Source of the DNA: Trichodelitschia bisporula
Lineage: Eukaryota; Ascomycota; Dothideomycetes; Phaeotrichales; Phaeotrichaceae
Direction of reading: 5' to 3'
Assembly (NCBI GenBank): GCA_010356995.1
Contig: ML996698.1
Span: 493,923-557,922, forward strand
Length of the DNA stretch: 64,000 nucleotides
A program made the position numbers and the translations under genes. This document shows, in pieces, positions 46,995 to 59,149 of this stretch; positions within the stretch are counted from its first letter, which is position 1; each line of letters starts with the position of its first letter. The notes below the pieces were generated by a model. That model ran no database searches, was not told the DNA's origin, and saw only the letters and a program-made list of their open reading frames with translations.

Positions 46995-49900
46995 GCCGCC
47001 CTCCGTCGTCCCGTTCGCCGAGTGGACGAAGAGGCCTCCTGGCGGGCTAGGGAAGGGGGTGGGGAGGTGGGGGCTGTGCAGTTTGGGAAGGGAGGGAAGG
47101 AAGGATGGAGGGGGGGCAGTGGTGTCCAGTGGGACTGAGGGAAGGGACGAGGGAGGGGTGGATGCGGTACGGGGAGGCGCAGCAAGAGGCGATCTAGCGG
47201 CCGAGAGAATTGACGATCCGATTCCCAAGCGTGGGTGGAGCAGTGCCAGCCGAGACACTTGTGTCGTAACACGCGATCCGATCTGCGGTTCGCACGACTC
47301 AATTGGGACAAAGGCAGGCGTTAGGCGATGCTCGGTTGGCGGGGGCCGGATACGGATGAGAAGTGGCGATGGGTGGGTGAGAATGGTGATGGTGTTGGCA
47401 CTGGCAATGGCGTGGATGGGAATGGGATGGATCAGCCGGGTCAGGGAGTGGGGAGCGTCACNNNNNNNNNNNNNNNNNNNNNNNNNNNNNNNNNNNNNNN
47501 NNNNNNNNNNNNNNNNNNNNNNNNNNNNNNNNNNNNNNNNNNNNNNNNNNNNNNNNNNNNNNNNNNNNNNNNNNNNNNNNNNNNNNNNNNNNNNNNNNNN
47601 NNNNNNNNNNNNNNNNNNNNNNNNNNNNNNNNNNNNNNNNNNNNNNNNNNNNNNNNNNNNNNNNNNNNNNNNNNNNNNNNNGGATTGGAGGGTAGGGGGG
47701 GAAAGAGCGTTGGTCGAATGTCGTGAGTAGCCGAACAGACGGGCATTGACCATCAACACTGACACCGACAGCCTGCCTTCCCCTCACGTCCATCCCGCGC
47801 GCCGGGCCCTTTGATAGGCGACCATACCCGCCCTCGTTCGGGTAAGCTTCTAAGCCCAGTGAACCCGTCGGCCTTGCGCCCTTCGCTTTCGCAGCACCGC
47901 TCCGCTCTGGGACTGCCTTGTGCGTCCGCCGGTTTCTCAACTCTCTCGCTGTCGGCCGAGTAAAAATAGCATATAAAGAAGTGCGCCCGCGCCCGCCAGC
48001 ACCGTGTAGATGGCGCGCACGGCCCGCGGCTCGTCTGCCTCGTACGCGGCGGCTGGTGTGGGAAGGGGAAGGGGTGTATAACGTGGCGCACGGTCGGCGG
48101 GCCAGGGGTGGGAGCGGGCATGGGAAGGGACGTCGAGTCAGGTACGTAGAGCGGGGGGGAGGGGGAGGCGGATGGAGGTGCATCGCGCGCCGCTGCTAAC
48201 GGTTGCGATACCTTGCATTCTACTACCTCATCGCCATCTCGAGCCCGATGCTGCCCGCTCCTCCTCGTCCATATCAAGATCCTCATCCCCCTCTTACCGA
48301 ACAACCAGCCCACCCCTCCCTCTCCCTCTCCCATTATTCACCAAGTCAATAAACACCCACGGAGCGCTGTCCCCCGGGCCCAAACCAGCCTAGCCCGCAC
48401 CTCAAAATAGGTTCAGTCCAGGCAGGCATTCTAGAATACAGCCCTGAGCGCAGAGCACCCCCCATATGCCCGCCCGCCAACATCCAGTCGCAATATACCC
48501 ACCCGCGGTTGTGCTGTGGGTCGCACGCAACGCTACGCGCACCTGAGACATGCGCGAGGTGATGTTTGACACGCGCTGGCCCCTGGCATTGATGGGTTTG
48601 GCAGCGGGCGTGCAGCACTCACTGCCTCGCGTGGTGAGCTGCAGTTGCAACTGCAGACGGCCGTTGCCCGTCGTCTACCCGCTCGCTTGCTGTCAATCGG
48701 GGTGCAGAACGAATCCCGCGCGTAACCAATCGCAGACCACCGCGCCCATCGGGCCGAGGCTGACGTCCTGCACGTGGCCGCCACGGCGCAGCCCCGCGCC
48801 CCACCAACCGCTCCCGGCGGGAGTGGCGCGTGGCGCAAGGCGCAAGGCGGAGAAGTAACGACGGGGGACTTGCAGCAGCAGCGTAACGAGTTTGAGCATT
48901 GGAGTCGATTAAGGACAACGACGGGTAAAACTGCAAAGCCATAACCCACGCGGGAGCATATAAACATTCTGCCCCTCCCTCACCCCCCGTAATCAGCGAC
49001 CCGTTTCCCGCACCCCCGTCTCGCATCCGCAGTGTGAAACTGAGACGCGCGTGGCTGCGATCTGACGTCTTCTAGAAAAGCCAAAAAGTTTAATCGCATC
49101 CGAAGCGGCGCGGCGAACGCTCGACGCCCGCCAAAAAGGCCTCGAACCTCACGATCCACTCTCTTCATGAGCAGCCCTACTCGATCTCCCCGCCCCCTCG
49201 CACCCGCCGCAAATAAAGCTCCTCATTCACCTCGGCGCCTCCTCATCCCAAAAATAGATAGACTTTGCGCTAGCTTGATCGCTACTCTTGAGAATTCAGG
49301 GCTGAAGAAATATGCACCCTCTTCTCCCGCTCTTCTGGGTGCGAGACAAGGCAGCGATTTACGTTCCATGTCCCACCCTATCCCCCGCCGATCTCTTTGC
49401 ACCCCAATCTCGCCCACCGCCATGACGGCGCGCCCGCTCAACCGGCGTCAATGCGGGATGCCGCCACAAGAGTCGCATGGGCGGCCTTACCGCATCGGGC
49501 GCGGGGGACGGTCTCCCGTTTGTCAGTCTCCCCAACGACGATTGATAGCAAACGAAATCACGCTCGACTGAATCGGTTCTCGCCGTTTGGGCCCGGAGAT
49601 GTGCATTTCCCACGGGGCGACTGCATAGGGAGAAGGGGGCGTAGGGCTTGCGCATGATAGCATTGTTGAGAGGAGTAGTTTGCGCCCGGTGGAACGAAGT
49701 GGAACGGGAGGCTATTTTAGGGGTATAGCGGGAGGGCGTATAGCTATGGCGAACAGTAGGCTGGAGCGGTGTGGAACGAGAAGGAGGAAAAGAGGGGGGT
49801 AGAAGTAGACTCGCACGCTTCGTTGCGCTGCGCTTCGTAGTTCCCCCTCCGCCGGCCTGCGGGCTCGCGAGCGTACCCGCTTCGCGTCGCCCAGTATGCT

Positions 49901-50376
49901 GGCCCCTCACCGTACGGCCCGATTCTCTTCTTCCGGCATGGCGATCCCCCGTACAGCTCGTATTCCACCCCGCCTGACATCCGGTAGTCTGGCATGCGAC
50001 ACAAGCGCCATCCTTCGCAGCCCCTCAACCGACGACCAGATTCATGCTTGCGCCCGCCAACCGGGAACCCGTCGACCGGGCGGCGGGTCATGACGACTAC
50101 AGACGGACGGACGGACACGCGCTGTCGCACCGGCGGTAAATCCGAGATCCTTGGTGCACCACACAAGACTCATGACGACATACGACACACAACGTACACG
50201 AACACACTGACGACGCGCGCGAGCGCCAGTGCAAAGCAACAGAAATAGACATGACGAACTGGATATTAGAGACGCCAAAAGCAGGCCGCACGACGCTTGC
50301 TCTACAACCATGACCAGGATATCACCACCGGTCATCACCGGATATCATCACGGCATGTCACCCATTCCGACCACCT
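46995..50376. other. Intergenic with assembly gap
   Basis: About 3.4 kb between two minus-strand genes: the promoter region of the Zn(II)2Cys6 gene, interrupted by 220 Ns, then GC-rich sequence up to the 3' end of the QUTR-like gene. Overlapping long frames (for example 47753-48334 and 49359-49910, minus) are Arg/Pro-rich and featureless. No gene supported. Confidence 0.45.
47462..47681. other. Assembly gap (220 N)
   Basis: Unresolved bases about 470 nt upstream of the Zn(II)2Cys6 start codon. The run length may be an estimate rather than the true gap size. Flanks are G-rich with simple-sequence character (tggatgggaatgggatgg on the left; gagggtagggggg on the right), which may explain the failed assembly. 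Confidence 0.99.
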
Positions 50377-52692
50377 CTAAAACCCCCCTCTCCTCCTTCC
50401 ACCCCCACCAGCCAACCTGACAAAATCATACGGCACATTCTGCCCCACAAGCAGCCTCAACGTCTCCACCGTCGTCCAAGCATCCACCTCCTCCGCATCA
50501 ACCCCGCGCCACCCCCACCCCACCGCCCGGGACACCAACCCTCCCTTTCCACCAAGATCAACGAAAACCCCCCCAGAACCACTACCCCCAGCCCCCCTCA
50601 GCACCCCCTCCACAAACGCCCGCTCTCCGTTCCCAACACCTGCACAGCAAACCACCGCCCCCACGCCGCCCGGCACACTCACATCCTCAACCCCCCTCAC
50701 CCCCCTAACCGCCGCCCCCACCCCACCAACAACCCCCTCAAACCCGTACACAAAAAGAGGTCCCGCGCCCAACTGCGCAAGCGCAAACAGCGCCGCACCC
50801 GCCGCACCGGTACTACCCCCAACCACCACCGCCGCGCGGCCAGAAAACGCGCTCGGTACGGACCCCGCAACAAGCGCCCCGCGCACACCTTTCCACGCCG
50901 CATTATCCGCCACACACACCCCGTCCCGCCCACCAGCGATAAGCGTATCTACCAGACCAATTGCACGGGCCGCGGGCGTCGGTTCCGCGGCGACACCCGC
51001 ACATGGTGCAGGGGGCGCGAGGACGGCGCCGCCGAAATCGGGAGCCGCGAGGAGGGCAGCTAGAGCTGCGGGACCGCGCGCGTCGAGCTGCGTGAATGCA
51101 TGCGGGAGGCTGAGCTCGTTGAAACACTGCTCATAGAAGGGAGCTTGGGCGCCGAGGCCGAGGCCGAAGAACGAAAGGCGCGGAAGAGCACCCATGGTGT
51201 GCAGCGCCGCATTAATCTCCGCGGCCGACAACTGCCCCGGGGCGGCGATCATAGGGAGGAGGGGATGGGTTATCGGGGTGAAGATTTTGTTGAGCGAACG
51301 GGAGAGTTGGCCCACTGGGCCCATGTTGAGGCCCGAGAAGGGCGGCGAGGGAGACGAGGCGGCGAGGTGGGCGCGGAAGTGTTCGAGCGCCCAGTTTTCG
51401 TGCGGCGAGTCCACCAGTGCGATCATCTTGATGACGTCGCCGTAGACAGCGCCCTGGGTGAACAGTTCCATGGCGCGGGGCGCGGCCCACGTCCACGCGC
51501 GGCTGAAGTCGTGGAACGCAGAGATGATCTTGCTGTGCCCCTTTTCGGTAGCCAGCGCCGCGCGGATCGGTTCTGGAAGCCAGAGTTCTACGTCGATGTA
51601 CTCGCAGCCCCACTGAATAGCTTTGGACAGGTACGTGTAGAACAGGCCCGGGTCGTGCATGGGGAAGCGCCCGTTTTCCGCCGTGCATCGTGTCGTGTAG
51701 ATAATAGGCAGCTCGGTACGCTGCCGCAGGAGCATTAGTTGCTCGCCTACGTATGCGAGGCTGGGCACCGGCGCGACGCTCCCGTCCGGCAGCGTCTCCT
51801 TAAGCAGATCCACCCGCAACTCCACGGCATCCGCGCCAACGGACAAGATCTCAAGATTTGGAAGCGCAGCATGAACATCCGGAAAGGTGGTGCTAATAAA
51901 CGTCGTCCTTGCCTTGCGCGCCAGCTGTCGATGCGGCCGCACCTGCCCGAGCACGAACGAGAGAAACCGTGCCAGATCCCGTCGATAAAACGGTGCGCTG
52001 GCGAATAGGTACTCGTAGTCGACTACCGAGCCGAGCCAGTCTGCCTCGTCCTCCTCGTCCACGCAGCGGAGCCGAATCAGCGTGCGACTTGCGCCTGAAC
52101 GTTTACGACTCTGAGTCCGCTGGGCCCAGTCTGAGGGCCGGCAGTCGGATGCGGCGAGCCCGGCGATGGTGCTGGGCGGTAGGGAATCAGCATCGGTGGT
52201 ACGCTCGATAGGTGCCCATGGCTGGCCGAGAACGTCGGCGACCAGGGGGAGAATGTGTCGTCGCCGGGCGGGGAAGATGATGAGTAGGGAGGGCTTTTCG
52301 GAGTTGAGAAGCGCAGGGATGGCGACGGGCCGCCGGCGGGGAGGGGTGGAGGAAGAAGATGTCGAAGGTGGGGAGGCGGAGGGATGACGGTGCGTGTGGT
52401 TGGTGGTCGAGGCGTAGGCTGGATAGATTCCCGTGTAGCCAGTGCTACTGCCATCGCCATTCCGCCCGTCCCAGTCCTCCGCACGGTGTGGTGAGACGGG
52501 TGGTGAGACGCCAGTGCTACGGCTCGTCGAACGCGATGTTATGGGACGGGCGGTATGGTTTGGTGAACGGGTTGCGTGTGTGGAGGATGGAGGAGTGGGG
52601 ATGGGTGAGGGGGAGTAGGAATGGGTTCGTGAGGGACCGGAAAGGAGGGTGCTAAGTGGGGGAAGGAGCGGGTGTGCTGGGTGTGGGAGCAT
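50377..52692 (-). CDS. QUTR-like repressor (AROM-derived)
   Basis: 771 aa, resembling the quinate repressor QUTR/QA-1S, which descends from the C-terminal part of the AROM pentafunctional enzyme. Residues 1-120 are low complexity. About 125-255 corresponds to the shikimate-kinase-like region, but no P-loop GxxGxGKS/T is visible. About 262-485 is a type I dehydroquinase domain: VELRVDLL, PIIYTTRCTAENGRFP, EYIDVEL, SAFHDFS (His394) and DVIKMIAL (Lys422), so the catalytic His and Schiff-base Lys positions appear kept. About 500-750 is a shikimate-dehydrogenase-like domain (LSFFGLGLG, VVVGGSTGAAGAALFAL, ending GQNVPYDFVRLAGG). Its substrate-site Ser/Lys motif is replaced by GAQAPFYEQ, and the usual NTD motif reads NAA, so it is probably catalytically dead. 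The start is uncertain; an upstream exon near 53071 (MTEEPEALARARSG) is possible. Confidence 0.82.
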   Translation of the reverse strand: MLPHPAHPLLPPLSTLLSGPSRTHSYSPSPIPTPPSSTHATRSPNHTARPITSRSTSRSTGVSPPVSPHRAEDWDGRNGDGSSTGYTGIYPAYASTTNHTHRHPSASPPSTSSSSTPPRRRPVAIPALLNSEKPSLLIIFPARRRHILPLVADVLGQPWAPIERTTDADSLPPSTIAGLAASDCRPSDWAQRTQSRKRSGASRTLIRLRCVDEEDEADWLGSVVDYEYLFASAPFYRRDLARFLSFVLGQVRPHRQLARKARTTFISTTFPDVHAALPNLEILSVGADAVELRVDLLKETLPDGSVAPVPSLAYVGEQLMLLRQRTELPIIYTTRCTAENGRFPMHDPGLFYTYLSKAIQWGCEYIDVELWLPEPIRAALATEKGHSKIISAFHDFSRAWTWAAPRAMELFTQGAVYGDVIKMIALVDSPHENWALEHFRAHLAASSPSPPFSGLNMGPVGQLSRSLNKIFTPITHPLLPMIAAPGQLSAAEINAALHTMGALPRLSFFGLGLGAQAPFYEQCFNELSLPHAFTQLDARGPAALAALLAAPDFGGAVLAPPAPCAGVAAEPTPAARAIGLVDTLIAGGRDGVCVADNAAWKGVRGALVAGSVPSAFSGRAAVVVGGSTGAAGAALFALAQLGAGPLFVYGFEGVVGGVGAAVRGVRGVEDVSVPGGVGAVVCCAGVGNGERAFVEGVLRGAGGSGSGGVFVDLGGKGGLVSRAVGWGWRGVDAEEVDAWTTVETLRLLVGQNVPYDFVRLAGGGGRRRGGF

Positions 52693-55140
52693 GGCGACGT
52701 ATGATGGATGTGCGGTGTAAGGGAAGTAGCATTGGTGGTGATGATGACGGGTGAGGCGGTGTTAGACTGGCACTCGTGATCGTGATGGTGAGTCGCCTAG
52801 ATGGAGGGAGTCTCGGCCACGTCGATGGCGATGCCGAAACGTATGCAGCCCGAGATACGTGTTGCAATGTGTCGTGTCGCTTTGAGGCCGTGAAGTGTCG
52901 GTTCGTCGCCAGTGTTGCGGCCGCGATGTGGTGTCGAGTCGGCGACTGTAGTCGGTCAAGCAGCTGGAGATCTTGCAAGTCAGCCTCACTCTGCGTCTCC
53001 CTCATCCCCAATCTCGCAGCCGCCGATGGCCCGGACCGCGCGCGTGCCAGAGCTTCAGGCTCCTCGGTCATTGAGCGGGAAATTGAAGCTCCATCCTTCT
53101 CACCACACCGTTATGCCATGCCTAGCAGCATCGTAACATCTCCTCCCAACTAGGTCTCCCAAACCTCAACCGCGCAAAGAAAACCACACCACTCACCCAC
53201 AAAATCCCATATGCCCTCTCTCGACACACTCTCAAAACCTAGAGGATCCGCGATCAAGATCCGCACTTGACCCACGTCCACGCCCACTAGAACTACCACC
53301 CCAATCAACCGCCAAGCCCACGGGTCCCTTGAACGCTGCCGACGAATCCACGCACCCTTCCCGTGAATCCACGCTCAATCACTTCTGCTGGGCCCAGACG
53401 GGAAAAAGGTGGGAGAATCGCCGTCGCTTGGCGGGCGGGCTGGGATATTCGCCCCCCGGAGAGCGAGAGCACGAATCCGCCCGATAGAGAATTGAGCAAG
53501 AGAACCGTTGCGCGAAAGGCAGCAATCCGGTTTGGCTGTAGGGAGAGCGAGGAGCGAGATGGCGAGGCCGATGCCAGGGGAGGAGTATCGCGACCAGGGT
53601 GAGGAGTCGCAGTGCGGATCGCAGATGGGATGGACGAGAGAGCGATGCTGCGCGGAAAGGAGGGAAAGAGAGAAACAGGAAGCCAACCCACGCACCAGAC
53701 TGGAGATAGCCCAAGCAGGATAGAGTGCTTAGAGAGTAAGTATCTCGCGGGCAACGCACAATCACAAGCCTGTCGTCGCACCCACCACCACCACCACCCT
53801 ATCAAACCCGTAGAGTCTAGCCAAAATGACATGCCTATCAAACCCGCGCCGGGAACCGGGAGGAACGCCGCGGTACGTACCTACTGCACTATCCACGCCC
53901 CCCCCCCCCCCCATCCCGACGTGGGAGCCGATATCAATAATGTCGCCGAGCCCTGCCCCGCAAACTCCCCTCCATTCCCCGCCCGCTAGAACTAAACTTC
54001 CACCCCCTCCAATCACCACCGTGTTTCCACCCCCCCAAGTGTCCACCCACCACCACCAATACCCCACTGTACCCGCAACGGCCCCCACAGCCACCCGCCG
54101 CAAGCCCAGTAGAACTGTCCAGTAGAAGCAATCCGTACGTAACCCTAGAGGCTAGCGCAAGGCTCGCTGCCAGCCTCGAGCTCATCCCCTCCAAAACACC
54201 ACGCAATCTTGTCCGAAAAGCCGGTCGTAGCCCTGATCCCGTACCCTAGCGTAAACCCACCCCAAATCTCAAGATCCCATCTCCACGGCAGTTTCCTGCG
54301 GCCGGATGGCCGGCGTGGCCGAAACGTTGCACGCACCGACGGTACCACACACTGTAACGCATCCCGGCTTGTGGCATCGGCCTGGACTGTACAGCGAACC
54401 GTGTACTTTGTACTGTTGTTACGAACTACTTGTGATTTGCTTTACAGCGGCGGGCTGCGCCGAGGGCGCGAAAAGGCGCGAAAAACACACGGCGAACAAA
54501 GTTCAATATCAAGCGGTTGTTACTCCAACTATCAAAACAACGAACATCCCTAACACATACACAGACACTCCAGTACAATCCAACCCCATCCGTACGTAGT
54601 ACGTAGCCCCAGCTCCACCGCTCCACCGCCCGCAACGCGCGAAACGCAACGCACGAAACGCAACGCACCTAACGACAAGTCCAAGCATCACGACGAGTCC
54701 AAGCATAACGACGAGTCCAAGCATAACGACGAGTCCAAGCATAACGTTAACAACGACAAGCAAGAAGGGAAGATAATAAAAGGCACGAACCCGCCCGCAT
54801 CAGCCACCCCGCGTCCAGACCTCATCCACGCGCCCCACTCATAAAGTACGCACTATGTGCACACCCACGGAGAAAGCAGAGTAGCGTGCGGAATGACATT
54901 CCCCAACCTACCACTTGCACCGCCGCCAATCTGCCCAGATCCCACGGCAAACCGGCCATCCGCGCCGTCGTCCGTCCGTCTCAATCCCCGGCAAATCATC
55001 CACCAATCACCACCCCACGGCTCATCCCGAACTGAACCCGATCTAAGTTCCAGCCATGTGTCATGCCACGCGAGCGCCCGTCACGTCTTGCGTGCGGTAC
55101 GGCTCGGCAGCGGGCCGTTGGCCGGTTCTTCGGGCAGTGC
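52693..55140. other. Intergenic with tandem repeats
   Basis: About 2.4 kb upstream of the QUTR-like gene and downstream of the permease. Minus-strand sequence 52693-53071 may include an unrecognised first exon of the QUTR-like gene. The rest has simple-sequence character, including a poly-C run near 53900, Pro-rich or Ser-rich chance frames, and the tandem repeat at 54671-54746. No gene supported. Confidence 0.45.
54671..54746. repeat. 18-bp tandem repeat, ~4 copies
   Basis: Consecutive copies of cataacgacgagtccaag, two exact and the flanking ones with one or two changes. Just upstream (54635-54668) is a second short repeat, gcacgaaacgcaac, in two copies. Minus-strand translation gives a repeating MLGLVV peptide, which I consider chance. 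Confidence 0.85.
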
Positions 55141-57062
55141 CTAGCTTGCCGGCGGGGCCTTGCAGCTGAAAGGTTTGCCGGCAGCACCGTGGGATATGCG
55201 TTTCATTGACGCCCACATCCCTAGGATGCACTGCGGTGACTAGTTAGCATACATTCCCGGAGAGAAGTAGACGACATGATGGGAAGGTACGTACAATGAC
55301 AAGGCCAAGCAGAATCATCGCCGAATTGAACGCCGCGAGCGCGATTCTCCGCGCCGGACCTTGGAGCGTGAATCGACGTCTCGGAACAAGCAGCGTGCCC
55401 CGGTTGAGGCTGAGCCAGAGACACCCAGAGAAGCCGTCTACACCATTAGTACCGCTCATGAGTCTAAACGGGAGGACTCACAGCTAAACCATCCGCCAAA
55501 CAATGCGCTCACAAACGCGAGGATGAGCTCGAAGCTCGGTACTGCCTCAGCAATTGCCCACGCAATTACCCACGACCCGAAGACGATGGCGGCCCACGAC
55601 AAGGTCGCTCGCTTGCTCTGCTCGTCCGCGACCTTGGCGCCGGCCTTTGTCACGCCCCACAGCCGGGAGTGCATCATCTTACACACGACATGCCCGTTCA
55701 CAGCGCCACCAATGATGACGGTCGGCAGCGCAAGGCCTGACGCCACTTTCTTCAGTATCGGTGTTGTGGCACTGAGAGCCGGTGCTGGCACGCCAGGCCC
55801 CGCGAAGTGGTAGATGACCACGGCAGCGATGACGTAGATCGTGATGGCGGTGGACTGCAGCATCAGGACAGCCTTTTTGAAGTCCCTCGGGTCACGCAGT
55901 TCATCCGCGAAGCCGAAATAGGTTGAATGGCCGGTGTACGACAGGATGATGTTCAGCACGGCCGTCATGGCCTCAGCCAGTCCAGGCTTGGTCGTCAAGG
56001 CTGTGCCGAGGACGGGCGCAGGCCTCTTTGCGACGACGCTCATGATGAAGAGCACCGTGGTGAGGATCGAGAGACAGGCTGACGGGTTAGTCAGGTCGGG
56101 ATATTTGCTTTGGGGAGGGACACTCACATGCGACCGAAAAGTACGAAATGTGCTTAGACGATCGTGGCGCGGTAAGAAGGGCGCAGACGACAACGCCACA
56201 GGCTGAAAATACTATGGAGCAAAGGGCGGAGTTGCTCAGGGTGCTGAGGATTAGGCGGAAAGTGGTGACGTGTGCCGCCATGATGGTTATCAAAGCGAGT
56301 ATCTGGGCCATTCCGAGAATCTCTCTTCCCCAAACACCGCCGAGAATGAAGCCAGCGTCGCTCATGTTCGTGACTTCGGGATGAGCAACCTTGAAGTCAC
56401 CGTACACGAGGCCTGTATAGCCGGCGATGAGGCCCAGAGTGATTATGAGGATGATCGAGCTGTTCGAGTTAGGCACTGGTACTGATGGCATGCAGTATTT
56501 CTTACGGTATGAGGCCGATCACCGCGACGACGTGTGGCAGCGATAATATACCCAGCGATATACATCCCGCAATCATTACTTCTACATGTCAGCGTTATTC
56601 CGGCCCGGAGTAGTCAAGACATACACAGCCCACAGTGCCTAAGGAAAGACGGTCAGCTTCAGGGTGGCTACAACGACAACGACGATCCACTTACCTCCAC
56701 TCCATATTCTGATACCGCCCCAGACCAGGAGCTGTCGGAGGCGGTTTGTCGCCGACGAGTTTCTCGTCTGGAGCATCGAGAGGAATGTCCTTCCACGACA
56801 GTTCCTGACTACTTCGTAGCGGAACGAGGGTATTGCCGCTGTCGACCGACGGAAGAGAGGCGACTTCGCAAGAAGGGATTGTCGCTTCGAAGTGCTTGAG
56901 GTCTGGTTCGAGGGACGACGTCTCTGAAGCAGGGAGCGTGATGACCTCGCACGGAGGGTTTCCCGCTTTGAGCAGCTTGTCATCGTGCTCGGAAGTCGAC
57001 GACTCCGAATAGCGAACATCGTTGGGAGCAGGGGAAGAAGTTGGAGTAGTGTTATCCGCCAT
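55141..57062 (-). CDS. AAAP-family neutral amino-acid permease (mtr-like)
   Basis: Plasma-membrane amino-acid transporter of the AAAP/Aa_trans family, like Neurospora mtr. Seven exons: 57062-56695, 56638-56625 (only 14 nt), 56578-56506, 56459-56128, 56078-55482, 55437-55295, 55230-55141; 538 aa, about the family length. The first ~115 residues are an acidic Ser/Pro-rich cytosolic tail. The transporter core starts YQNMEWRHCGL, then LMIAGCISLGILSLPHVVAV, LIITLGLIAGYTGLVYGDFK, NIILSYTGHSTYFGFADEL, VIYHFAGPGVPAPAL and SYGFSGCLWLSLNRGTLL. It ends in a last membrane segment (AMILLGLVI-CILGMWAS) and the tail FSCKAPPAS. Every junction is GT..AG and in phase, and each was confirmed by recovering an expected membrane-segment motif. 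The substrate range cannot be read from sequence. Confidence 0.9.
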
Positions 57063-59149
57063 TGGAGGAGCTGAGGTATGTTCGTGCGGGGGAGAGTCGA
57101 GAGGGGGAGGATGGCTTTATGCGGGATGTAGTGGAGAGTGGGGAGGAGGGGAATGGGAAGGAAGGGCCCGACGTAGGAGCAGGCCACATACTGTGGGAGG
57201 ACCCGGGAGTGGATGGGAGTCAGCGATAAGGAAGATGTTCAAAGAATGGTTGACTAGTGGACCTGATCCAGGGATGGCCATTTGTTTTGGCGGGATATGC
57301 TCTACCCGATGCGGGGGAGCGACAGCTAGTTGGGGATGGAGGGAAGGGAGGACCTAGGGCAGGGCAAGCTGTGGGCGCGGTGTTGAGGGTACGGTGACGA
57401 CAGTGAGCCGGCGGAATAATGACTTAGCTTCACGGCCAAACACGGCTACCGGAACGTCTAGGGATGGGCAACGTGAGCGACGTGAGCGATCGTGGGCAAC
57501 GTGATAAGGCAGAGATAACACAGAAGAGAGTGGAAGGGGCATCGCATGAGAGAACACGGGGTAATGAATGGAACTGGAGTGGGAAGCAGCGGATACAATT
57601 CTTCTGCAGACGACGGTGATGTGAAGTATGGTAGAAGATTTGGAAGAGTATGGATGAGTTCGATAGACTACCATTTTTTTGAAGATGCGAAGCTGATTGA
57701 TGTTCCATGAGCAATGAGATTGTCACGATATCTCTGATAATGGACGCGGGTATTGACGGGGTAGATTGATGTTGCGTAGAAAACAGTTTGGCAGCTGTCG
57801 TGATGATGACGATGGAGGTTGGTGTTTTAGCCAGAGTCTGGGCGGTAACACATCCCCTTTGAGATCCCTCCCCCTCGCGTGGACCGTGGACCATACCAGA
57901 TATTGTAGTACTTACCGGTACAGTCCCGCTTATTAGGGGAAAGTGTTCGACTCCGCTCTGGAGCCAAGAGATATGCGGTTGGTGAAGATGTGGATGGGGA
58001 TGGAGATCTGTGGAGCTTGATTGTGTGGAGACGAAAGATGGGAGGTCCGTTGATTGAAGAAGGGGAAATACTGTAGTTCTAGTATATTAGACGCTTTCCC
58101 CATCCCTTCTCATCACCAGCATCACCTTATGTCCATCCCACCCCCATCTCTTCACTAATGCTCCTGCCACTCTGCCATTCTGCCACTCCAATTGGCACTC
58201 ATTCTCTTCGTTCCACGTCGAAGCTCACCGTCAAGCCTGGACTGGCCTGGCCCTCGGAGATGCATCATTCCGTTGTCTGCCGAGGGGGGGCACAGTTAAG
58301 CAGTCAGGCTCAAGGCGGCTGATCAGCAGCAAGCATACTACCTTCGTAGTTCTTCTATCCATCCCATCACAAACCCCATCCCATCCCATCCCATCACGTC
58401 CCCGTCTCCCCTTCTCCCTCCCTGCATCCCCGTAAACAACAGCGAAGCAAAAGGCTCGCAAGATGGCTCACAAGAAGACAGGGCTATGCCGCAACGTTGC
58501 GCCCGACATTACTATGGTAGTAGGCCTGTCAAACGCCCGAGGATATCTGCAGCATTCCGCATCTATCGGTCTGTCTACCTTGTCCTCGGTGCCCCCTCCC
58601 TTTCCCTTCTGCATCTTGCCTCCTGCAGTCTCTTTCGGCTGCAAGGCGTCGTCCTCGTCCTCGCATATCAATCAATCAATCAAAGTCATCTAGCGAAGGC
58701 AAGCAAAAAAGGCAATCGAAGGCACGCACTCAAGTCCCCCGTCCGCGTAACACCTCCGTTCTCAAATAAAAACTCACCTTCCCCATCTCCGCACCTCTCG
58801 CTTTTCCCCGTCACCCCGCAACCTCCTCCCGCAGCTCAATCTCCTCCCCTTTCCCTTCCCCTCCACAAAAAAAAAATAAGAACGAGGAATGAGGCGCCCA
58901 TCGCCTACCCACCCACGCCCTCCCGCTAGGAAAATAAGATAGGAAATAAACCTTCCATTGCACCACTGCCGCCCCCCCCCTCAGCCCAGCCCCCCTCCAA
59001 AAGTCCCAAACCCTGTCCGAATCGCGTACGCGTCCACCCGCCGAGTACATAAACCCCGAACGCGCCGCAAACAACCTCGTCCCCCCCCCCATTCCCCGAA
59101 AACCCACCCCAAAACCTAACCCAAAAACCACAACCCTTAAAACGCAACG
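57063..59149. other. Divergent intergenic, no gene seen
   Basis: About 2.1 kb between the permease start and the peroxiredoxin start; both promoters should be here. A short (CCCAT)n run lies at about 58375-58396. The last ~400 bases are C/A-rich leader. Overlapping frames have no domains. Confidence 0.45.

Noticed and set aside
47753-48334. Minus-strand 193-residue frame next to the gap
   Set aside because: Arg/Pro/Ser-rich, no domain; likely GC-driven.
54509-54763. Minus-strand frame with repeating MLGLVV, resembling a hydrophobic peptide
   Set aside because: Entirely explained by the 18-bp tandem repeat.
57940-57990. tRNA T-arm-like gtgttcgactcc
   Set aside because: No complementary stem around the loop and no acceptor stem.
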